Positions 55,925 through 64,000 of a stretch of DNA of 64,000 nucleotides are shown piece after piece. Within the stretch, counting starts at the first letter, position 1. Each line of letters opens with the position of its first letter. The notes under the pieces are model-generated. The model saw only the letters and a program-made list of their open reading frames with translations, ran no database searches and was not told where the DNA came from. Origin of the DNA: Geomonas agri (lineage in GTDB: Bacteria; Desulfobacterota; Desulfuromonadia; Geobacterales; Geobacteraceae); contig NZ_JAINZO010000002.1 of assembly GCF_020179605.1 (NCBI RefSeq), positions 1,426,001-1,490,000 of the forward strand. The letters are read 5' to 3'. Position numbers and translations under genes: made by a program.

Positions 55925-55958
55925 AAAAGGCCGCATCCCGAGAGGGAAGCGGCCTTTT
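55925..55958. terminator. Bidirectional terminator
   Basis: AAAAGGCCGC (55925-55934) pairs with GCGGCCTTTT (55949-55958), with TCCC/GGGA continuing the stem inward. It ends the 52-aa gene on one strand and the tRNA cluster on the other. Confidence 0.85.
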
Positions 55959-55965
55959 CCTTTGA

Positions 55966-56040
55966 TGGTGATCCCAAGGGGACTTGAACCCCTGTTACCG
56001 ACGTGAAAGGCCGGTGTCCTAACCACTAGACGATGGGACC
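55966..56040 (-). tRNA. tRNA-Glu (TTC)
   Basis: 75 nt including encoded CCA. On the minus strand: acceptor GGTCCCA with TGGGATC, D arm with AGTGGTTAGGA, anticodon loop CTTTCAC (anticodon TTC), T arm GGGGTTCAAGTCCCC. Last gene of a Lys-Glu-Lys-Glu cluster. Confidence 0.95.
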
Positions 56041-56112
56041 AAATTGTTGCATCCCGTCCCATCAGGGTTGGGGGCTGTCGCAAGGCCCAGTCATGCGACA
56101 GTGGAAAAAGGG

Positions 56113-56188
56113 TGGTGAGCCGCGTTGGGATCGAACCAACGACCACCTGATTAAAAGTCAGGTGCTCTACCAACTGAGCTAGCGGCTC
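56113..56188 (-). tRNA. tRNA-Lys (TTT)
   Basis: 76 nt including CCA. Acceptor GAGCCGC/GCGGCTC, anticodon loop CTTTTAA (anticodon TTT), T arm TTGGTTCGATCCCAA. Identical to the copy at 56311-56386. Confidence 0.95.
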
Positions 56189-56229
56189 GCTTAAGCTTTG
56201 TGCCGAGGCACAAGCGCTGTTTGTTTGAG

Positions 56230-56307
56230 TGGCGTCCCCAGCCGGATTTGAACCGGCGTCGCCGCCGTGAAAGGGCGGTGTCCTGGGCCGGGCTAGACGA
56301 TGGGGAC
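56230..56307 (-). tRNA. tRNA-Glu (TTC), second type
   Basis: 78 nt including CCA. Acceptor GTCCCCA/TGGGGAC, anticodon loop CTTTCAC (anticodon TTC), T arm CCGGTTCAAATCCGG. The D loop is GC-rich (AGCCCGGCCCAGG) and the body differs clearly from the tRNA-Glu at 55966-56040. Confidence 0.92.
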
Positions 56308-56310
56308 GGG

Positions 56311-56386
56311 TGGTGAGCCGCGTTGGGATCGAACCAACGACCACCTGATTAAAAGTCAGGTGCTCTACCAACTGAGCTAGCGGCTC
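56311..56386 (-). tRNA. tRNA-Lys (TTT)
   Basis: 76 nt including CCA, identical by eye to the copy at 56113-56188. First gene of the cluster, three bases before the second-type tRNA-Glu. Confidence 0.95.
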
Positions 56387-56458
56387 AAACAGTGCAGCGA
56401 AGCAAGAACAACCTTATAGCAAATCGGTTTCTGCCAGTCAACACTTTTTATTAAAAAA

Positions 56459-59072
<2,614 letters not shown>

Positions 59073-59181
59073 GGGTCGTCCTAACGTCCGGGAGTACCGG
59101 CAGTCCGGCAAAAGGTGGCAAAAAACGAGGAATCGTAACAGTATGGCGGGGGGAAGTCAAGACATTCCCCCCGCCTAAAGG

Positions 59182-60654
59182 CTATTCGATACCCAGCACC
59201 CGCACCACACTGCCTCCCTTGCCGCCGAAGGTATCCTTCTGGGCCACTTCGAGGAGGACCAACTCCTTTGTGGCGGGGTTGTAGGAGTAGTCGGCGAGGT
59301 AGTTCTGGCTCTGCTTGGTACGCCACTTCTCTTCGAGGGAGGAGCCGTTCCAGGTGAAGTCGACCATGGAGTATTTCGAGTAGGAACGCAGGTTACCCAT
59401 CACGAAGAAACCGGAGTTTTGCGGCACCAGGATTTCGCCCTTGTCGGTTACAGTGATTCGCTGCTCAAGGAAACGGGTGCGGAACGGATTCAAGTTGGCT
59501 CTTTCGTTTTCCCAATCCCTACGCTGAAAGTAGGTTTCGGAGCCGCCAAGCTTGTCGGAGCTTCTCCAGAGTTCCTCGCCGGTGTCCGAGTAGACCAGCA
59601 GGTATCCGCTTTCGCTGAACGCGGTCAGGTAGCTTTTGCCGGCCTGGTCGCGGAACAGGTTGAAGTTGAAGATGTTGGCGTAACGGGGCATCTTGATCGG
59701 GTTGCTGAGCTTCACGCCTTTGTCTACGATGCTCGCCTCGTACACGTCGCCGTAGAAGTCCTCGGTGCGTCCCATCTGCTGAGCGTAGAGTTTCTTGGGG
59801 CCACCATAGGCGGCCACAGCCCGGAACATGTAGGGGACCTCCTCCGCGACCAGCTTTAAGGTGTCGTTTTGCAGAGCGTAAATGCGGGAGGCGATGTTGT
59901 CGCGGTCCAGGATGGTGACAAAGATCAGTACCCGCCCGTTGGCTTCAGGGCCCATGGCGTCAATGGCGAGTATCTTCATATGGCCGGGGAGTGCCGCCTC
60001 GGCAACCAGCTGAAGCTTGGTCCCAGGGCGGTAGACGTGGATTCCGCTAGTGTCGGCGACTACGGCATCCTTGGTTCCCCAGGTGGCCACCCCGCTAAGG
60101 ATGCCGGTGATGCGCTGGCTGATCCACCCCGGAGTCGTTTCGCTGTGCACGATTTCGGTGGAGGGCGCCTTGACTATCTCGTCGGAGGCGGCTTTTTTGA
60201 TGATCTCTGCCTGGGGAGCCTTCACGGACACCTCGGGGACAGCGACTGCAGCAGCACCCTGCGGGTACTGTTTGGCGATGTCGCTTTTCAGTTTGCCCGA
60301 GACCTTCCCCACGGCGGGAATCAGCACATCCATGCTCTCGCCCTGCTCGAAAGCGGTGGAAAGCATTTTACCGCTGGAGCTTTTTGCTATGGCATCGAGA
60401 CTGAACATCTTGCCGAAGGTGGCATAACTTCCGGAGACTATCACGTCCGCCTCCGCGGCCGTGTCGACGGTCACGATTCCGTCGCCTGCCAGGCGGGTAG
60501 CCAAAAGACGCTGCAGTGTGGCTTTCAGGTTGCCGCTGTCGGGGGATGAAACGGTGAACTCGGCGATATAGGCGCGGATGGTGCCGGCTGATGCAGCAAC
60601 GGCCATGAGCAGCGTGCCCAGAAGAACCAGGGTGGCGAATATTGGTCTTTTCAT
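59182..60654 (-). CDS. Exported protein: TolB-like N-terminus plus propeller-like C-terminus
   Basis: A 490-aa protein with AGGAGCAAT-type site before ATG 60654. A signal peptide spans residues 1-23 (ending AASAG). Residues ~24-130 resemble the TolB N-terminal/GNA1162-type domain (AEFTVSSPDSGNLKATLQRLLATRLAGDGIVTV and ADVIVSGSYATFGKMF). Residues ~190-490 form repeated beta units, with LVYSDTGEELWRSSDKLGGSE and DKGEILVPQNSGFFVMGNL, which fit a beta propeller or FG-GAP-like fold. Periplasmic or outer membrane; function unknown. Confidence 0.75.
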   Translation of the reverse strand: MKRPIFATLVLLGTLLMAVAASAGTIRAYIAEFTVSSPDSGNLKATLQRLLATRLAGDGIVTVDTAAEADVIVSGSYATFGKMFSLDAIAKSSSGKMLSTAFEQGESMDVLIPAVGKVSGKLKSDIAKQYPQGAAAVAVPEVSVKAPQAEIIKKAASDEIVKAPSTEIVHSETTPGWISQRITGILSGVATWGTKDAVVADTSGIHVYRPGTKLQLVAEAALPGHMKILAIDAMGPEANGRVLIFVTILDRDNIASRIYALQNDTLKLVAEEVPYMFRAVAAYGGPKKLYAQQMGRTEDFYGDVYEASIVDKGVKLSNPIKMPRYANIFNFNLFRDQAGKSYLTAFSESGYLLVYSDTGEELWRSSDKLGGSETYFQRRDWENERANLNPFRTRFLEQRITVTDKGEILVPQNSGFFVMGNLRSYSKYSMVDFTWNGSSLEEKWRTKQSQNYLADYSYNPATKELVLLEVAQKDTFGGKGGSVVRVLGIE

Positions 60655-60867
60655 TGATTGCTCCGCTTTTTGGGTGGTTTAAGTCGCGGAATTATCGCAG
60701 AGCATTCCTCATTAGTCAAACGGTTTCATGCCGTGATGGTGCTTGTAGTGCACGTTGAGAGGAAGCCGGAACTGGATGGACGGGCACGGTGGGTGCTGGT
60801 TAAGCGAAGCCTCGTTTTTTATTGTGCTAAAGGGGGCGGTGGCGTGGTTGAAGTGGAGGCGGAGACG

Positions 60868-60899
60868 AAAAAACCCCGCGTTGGGAAGCGGGGTTTTTT
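60868..60899. terminator. Perfect bidirectional terminator
   Basis: AAAAAACCCCGC pairs with GCGGGGTTTTTT around an 8-base loop. It lies 36 bases beyond the stop of the small periplasmic protein gene at 60935. Confidence 0.9.
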
Positions 60900-60934
60900 C
60901 GTATAGGTGGTGGGGGGATCTGCTTGTCACGGCG

Positions 60935-61201
60935 CTAACGCCCAGGCTTCTCCATATCATGCAACATTTGTTGAGTCTCGGTCAGTTTCTCCTGCAGCTG
61001 CTTAAGCTCTTGAGGGGTGTACACCCGCGTCCCTTTCTCGATTTCTTGGTTCAGTCGCTGTATCCGCTTGTAAATGTCGTCAACCTGGTCCACGCAATTT
61101 TTGGATGCCAGGAGGCACTCGTCTTTGGTCTCTGCAAAAGACGGTGCGGCAGCGGTAACAGTAGCGATACTTAGTGCGGCAAACATGAGGATAACTCTCA
61201 T
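60935..61201 (-). CDS. Small periplasmic protein, paralogue of next gene
   Basis: An 88-aa protein with GGGGGAGGGAAG before ATG 61201. Signal peptide of ~22 residues (ending PSFAE). The mature part has DECLLASKNCVDQVDDIYKRI, then a helical stretch with GTRVYTPQELKQLQEKLTETQQML. Two Cys are seven residues apart and may form a disulfide. It shares about 60% of its mature sequence with the 61229 gene, so they are tandem duplicates. Function unknown. Confidence 0.82.
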   Translation of the reverse strand: MRVILMFAALSIATVTAAAPSFAETKDECLLASKNCVDQVDDIYKRIQRLNQEIEKGTRVYTPQELKQLQEKLTETQQMLHDMEKPGR

Positions 61202-61228
61202 AGTCTTCCCTCCCCCTGGTTCAATCGC

Positions 61229-61507
61229 CTATTTGCCCCCATGAAGTTCGATACTTCTTAACAGATCCTGCGTCTCAGCAAGTTTGGTCTGCAACCTCTT
61301 CAGCTCGTCCTTGGTGTAGACCCTGTTCCCTTTTTTAATCTCGGCGTCCAGCTTGTTGACCCGTTTGTAAATGTCGTCAACCTGGGTGATGCAGTTTTTG
61401 GAGGCAAGTAGGCATTCGTCCCTGTCGCTTTGCGCCGTCTGGCCGATGGCCGGCACAACTGAACACCAGAGAAGTGCTGCTGACAACATAAAGGTCGCCT
61501 TGTTCAT
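61229..61507 (-). CDS. Small periplasmic protein, paralogue of preceding gene
   Basis: A 92-aa protein with AAAAGGAG before ATG 61507. Signal peptide ends VPAIGQ, about residue 23. The mature part repeats the pattern of its neighbour: DECLLASKNCITQVDDIYKRVNKL and GNRVYTKDELKRLQTKLAETQDLL. The two Cys and the V-Y-T-x-x-E-L-K-x-L-Q core are kept. Helical, probably a small coiled-coil or chaperone-like periplasmic protein. Function unknown. Confidence 0.82.
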   Translation of the reverse strand: MNKATFMLSAALLWCSVVPAIGQTAQSDRDECLLASKNCITQVDDIYKRVNKLDAEIKKGNRVYTKDELKRLQTKLAETQDLLRSIELHGGK

Positions 61508-61642
61508 AGTGTTCTCCTTTTTTAGTGAAATATAATGAACCAGGGTATTAAAGCATCATTGGCCGAGTTGTCAAACTGGGGGGGACAGGTTTGTCGTGGT
61601 GCAGAAGTGGCTAGAAAGCGAAGACCTTGCAGGGGGGGACGC

Positions 61643-61674
61643 AAAAACGCCGGAGATTGCTCTCCGGCGTTTTT
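61643..61674 (-). terminator. Rho-independent terminator of the porin gene
   Basis: ACGCCGGAGA pairs with TCTCCGGCGT, flanked by five A and five T. It lies 40 bases past the porin stop. Confidence 0.85.
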
Positions 61675-61713
61675 GTCATGACAACAGTTGGTACGTCAGC
61701 CGTGGGGCGACGA

Positions 61714-63084
61714 TTAGAAGGTGTAGTTCAGCTGTACGGCGGTCAGGTACGGGTTGGTAGCGTCAGCTTTGCCGAACGGCAGCAGGGTACCGGTCTTCTT
61801 GTTAACACCATCACCCAGTACCAGGTAAGCGCCGGTGAGGCTCGCGGTCAGGTTGTCGTATACCTTGTAGCCGACAGTCGCGTTAACCTCGGTGCCGATG
61901 GAGGAGCTGTTAGCGGTGCCTTTCTTGGCAACCTGTGCATAGCCGACGTTGGCGTTGGCGAATACCTTGCCCGAAGCGATCTCGTAGCCGCCGAAGAAGC
62001 CGAGGAGGCCCCTGTCACCTTTGGTCAGGTCGGTGCCGCCGATCGCGGTCGAGGAGTTGATGGTCTGGCCGTTACGAATCAGCAGCCACATGTTGGACGG
62101 GTTGTAGTAGGAGACGGAGCCGTCGGTAGCAAGCTGGCGGAAGGACTTGAAGTCACCGGTGGTCTTGTCATTGCCGGAGAGGTAGAGTACCGCAGCGTTG
62201 ACTTTACCCGGGCCGACGTTCACTTTGGCGATGGCAGAACCTGCCCATGCGCTCAGGTTGCGGCCAGCTGCGTAATCACCGAACTGGTATGCGGCGAACG
62301 CGGTCAGGTTGGCCGGGCCGACCTGGGCGTTGGCGTTCGCGCCGACCATGTGCAGCAGTTCGTAGGTAGCGGTGGGGTAAGCGATGTTGGCATTGGCGCT
62401 TTTGTCGTTCTGGACGTTGTAGTAGGAGGCGCCGACGGTGAGGTCCTTGTTTACTGCAAACTTGCCGTCAACCATGATCAGGTCGAGGGACTCTTTGCCG
62501 GGAAGAACTTCGCTGCCTGCAGAGCTGCCAGCTGCCTTGAAGTTGTTGTCGCCGAGGCGGAACCAAGCGAGGGTCGGGGTGAAAGCGCCAGCTTTGGCGG
62601 AAGCAACAACACCGGTGCCGTCCCAAGCGCCGAACACACCCTGGTAGGCGTCGCTCATCGGCTGGATACCTACCTTCATGTTCACCGGGGTCTCGGGAAC
62701 GTTGAAGTCAAGGTAGACGTTCTTGGTTTCGAGGCTGATCCTGTCTGCGTCAAGAGCACCGGCGTCGCCGGCGGGATACTTGCCGGAGGCAGTCGTGGTG
62801 TTCTGGCCGCCAAAGCGGGCATCGAGCTCGAAGTGGGTAACCAGCTTGAGGTTGTCGTTCGCTTTCGCGATGTACATGATGCGAGCCCTTTGCTCGGCGT
62901 AGAACGTGGACTTGGCGTCCTTGTCGAGGTTGAAGGTACCCCCACCGGTCTCAGCGTTGGTCTGGAATGCGAAGACCCTGTACAACCCGTGGAACTCGTT
63001 CTCCAGCGCCATTGCCGGAACGGCGGTTGCTGCGCTCAGAGCGCTGACGGCTGCGAATGCAAGCAATTTCTTTTGAAAACTCAT
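61714..63084 (-). CDS. Outer-membrane porin-like protein
   Basis: A 456-aa protein with AGGAGGTAGACG before ATG 63084. Signal peptide of ~26 residues (ending VPAMA). The mature part alternates hydrophobic and polar residues over many short strands (FYAEQRARIMYIAKANDNLKLVTHFELDARFGG, KNVYLDFNVPETPVNMKVGIQPM) and ends AVQLNYTF with the terminal Phe used by the BAM complex. It resembles the Geobacter porin family found as abundant outer-membrane proteins. Solute specificity unknown. Confidence 0.88.
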   Translation of the reverse strand: MSFQKKLLAFAAVSALSAATAVPAMALENEFHGLYRVFAFQTNAETGGGTFNLDKDAKSTFYAEQRARIMYIAKANDNLKLVTHFELDARFGGQNTTTASGKYPAGDAGALDADRISLETKNVYLDFNVPETPVNMKVGIQPMSDAYQGVFGAWDGTGVVASAKAGAFTPTLAWFRLGDNNFKAAGSSAGSEVLPGKESLDLIMVDGKFAVNKDLTVGASYYNVQNDKSANANIAYPTATYELLHMVGANANAQVGPANLTAFAAYQFGDYAAGRNLSAWAGSAIAKVNVGPGKVNAAVLYLSGNDKTTGDFKSFRQLATDGSVSYYNPSNMWLLIRNGQTINSSTAIGGTDLTKGDRGLLGFFGGYEIASGKVFANANVGYAQVAKKGTANSSSIGTEVNATVGYKVYDNLTASLTGAYLVLGDGVNKKTGTLLPFGKADATNPYLTAVQLNYTF

Positions 63085-63428
63085 CGTCTACCTCCTGGTT
63101 TGTTTTGTTACAACGCGATTGAAGTTCCTGCTGTACTGTCAATTCGCCACATGGCGAAGGTGCAGTCTCACTATAAAGAAAGAGCTCTTAAGTCAACCGC
63201 TGCTAATGAGCAGGGTGGAGTCAAGAGCTCTTTTGTGTGATCCTCGGGCTGTTTTGAGTCAGCAATATTGTCTCCCCATCTTTTGCGTAGAGGGTCTCGC
63301 AGATCAGCCAGTACAGCCTATCCCAATGAGCAAACCGCTGTTATATAAAACTGAGGCCACTATATAATTTTTCAAACAAATGTCAACAGAAAAAAACTTC
63401 GCTCATTAGATATAAGAACACGCATATT
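63085..63428. other. Intergenic region upstream of the porin gene
   Basis: 344 bases containing the long palindrome at 63179-63233 and AT-rich sequence near 63340-63415, a likely promoter zone for one of the two minus-strand genes. No gene supported. Confidence 0.5.
63179..63233. repeat. Long inverted repeat in the porin leader
   Basis: AAAGAGCTCTT at 63179-63189 and AAGAGCTCTTT at 63223-63233 are perfectly complementary. An inner CTGCT-AATG-AGCAG hairpin adds to the fold. It could be a terminator of the epimerase gene or a structured leader of the porin mRNA. Confidence 0.5.
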
Positions 63429-63842
63429 TTAGTGAGTGTCCTCGGGCACCTCACACAGCTCAGTCAGCACGCCGTTACTGCTCTTGGGGTGCAGGAACGC
63501 GATGCGGGCCCCGTGCGCGCCGTTTCTGGGGGCGGCGTCAATCATCCTGGTGCCGCCGGCGATGAGTCTCGCGATTGTGGCTTCAATATCCTGCACTCCG
63601 TAGGCTACGTGGTGCACCCCGGGACCGTTCTTCTCGAGGAACTTGGCCACCGGGCTTTCCGAAGAGGTCGGTTCGAGAAGTTCTATCTTGGACTCTCCGA
63701 TGGAGAGAAAGGCAACTTTTACTAGCTGGCTAGGTACCTCTTCGATACCGGAGAAGTTCATTCCGAGCGTGTCACGATAAAAAGGAAGCGCTTCTTCAAT
63801 AGATGTAACGGCTACGCCAAGGTGGTTGATCTTCGTGAGCAT
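63429..63842 (-). CDS. mce: Methylmalonyl-CoA epimerase
   Basis: A 137-aa vicinal-oxygen-chelate enzyme of standard length. Metal ligands are visible: H in INHLGVAV, E in KIELLEP, H in GPGVHHVAYGV and E in VLTELCEV, and the two repeats (VTSIEEALPFYRDTLGM and VQDIEATIARLIAGG) are typical. It interconverts (2R)- and (2S)-methylmalonyl-CoA in propionyl-CoA metabolism, a pathway known in Geobacter-type bacteria. Methylmalonyl-CoA mutase is not in the window. Confidence 0.95.
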   Translation of the reverse strand: MLTKINHLGVAVTSIEEALPFYRDTLGMNFSGIEEVPSQLVKVAFLSIGESKIELLEPTSSESPVAKFLEKNGPGVHHVAYGVQDIEATIARLIAGGTRMIDAAPRNGAHGARIAFLHPKSSNGVLTELCEVPEDTH

Positions 63843-64000
63843 GTCTTTTCCCCTGATGACTGCGTCAGAAAGTTCCTGACGGTGGCAGATAATATCGAAT
63901 AAATTTAAAAATGCAAGTAACGGTAATGAAAAAGTTACTTTACAGATGGGTGGCAGTTCGTGAAAAACGCTATGAGTGAGTGGAATGGGATGTAACGCGG
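63843..64000. other. Window end, no gene seen
   Basis: AT-rich 158 bases upstream of mce; possible promoter but no clear boxes. Confidence 0.4.

Noticed and set aside
61627-63240. 537-codon plus-strand frame
   Set aside because: Antisense of the porin gene, Val/Gly-rich, includes the terminator; no domain.

Overview
The window looks like a chromosomal segment of a high-GC deltaproteobacterium of the Geobacter/Geomonas/Citrifermentans group. The clues are: several large hybrid histidine kinases with an HDFNN-type H box, a GEMM-I riboswitch with the Geobacter-style sequence, a tungsten-type aldehyde:ferredoxin oxidoreductase, hisZ next to purA, methylmalonyl-CoA epimerase, a DUF3015 protein and many short exported proteins. 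This placement is inferred from gene content, not from a database search. There are about 58 protein genes and four tRNA genes. No rRNA, CRISPR array, insertion sequence or prophage was seen.

Layout. 1-9.5 kb: a plus-strand run of redox genes for carbonyl compounds (cut SDR, iron alcohol dehydrogenase, flavodoxin-like reductase, Bcr/CflA exporter, two aldo-keto reductases, a carboxymuconolactone-decarboxylase/cupin fusion, a Tat-exported four-cluster ferredoxin, aldehyde:ferredoxin oxidoreductase). 9.5-15.2 kb: membrane and hypothetical proteins, a 22-copy 21-bp tandem repeat, a DUF2459 lipoprotein, a nucleotidyltransferase-like gene, a TIM-barrel isomerase and a methyltransferase. 15.4-19.6 kb: a hybrid kinase and an HD-GYP response regulator, convergent. 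19.7-22.3 kb: an AEC transporter with its LysR regulator, then a TumE-type toxin-antitoxin pair. 22.4-29.4 kb: PQQ-type sugar dehydrogenase, exported proteins and a DUF748 giant carrying an in-frame repeat insertion. 29.7-38.6 kb: a second hybrid kinase, TSUP permease, DOPA-type dioxygenase, DUF922 protease, Gly-rich repeat protein, and a third hybrid kinase behind a GEMM-I riboswitch with an attenuator. 38.8-45.8 kb: DUF4105 and DUF3015 proteins, a NIT-domain chemoreceptor, and a purine salvage pair (hpt plus NCS2 permease). 45.9-51.3 kb: a six-gene minus-strand operon with carrier protein, GNAT, ureohydrolase, Cys-rich protein, acyl-CoA-dehydrogenase-like enzyme and amino-acid adenylating ligase. 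51.5-55.9 kb: a radical SAM protein, ElbB, a ferredoxin, an MFS exporter and a 52-aa protein. 56.0-64.0 kb: tRNA Lys-Glu-Lys-Glu, purA, hisZ, periplasmic proteins, a porin and methylmalonyl-CoA epimerase.

The best candidate for an undescribed system is the six-gene operon at 45.9-51.3 kb. It has the minimal parts for loading an amino acid on a free-standing carrier protein and oxidising it there, as in pyrrole-type pathways, but it also carries an arginase-fold enzyme with an altered metal motif, a GNAT and a Cys-rich protein. The riboswitch-kinase unit at 36.7-38.65 kb is the clearest regulatory discovery. The 21-bp repeat at 11.66-12.13 kb is the strongest unexplained sequence structure. 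All starts were chosen by eye from ribosome binding sites and family alignments; functions rest on motifs read directly from the translations.
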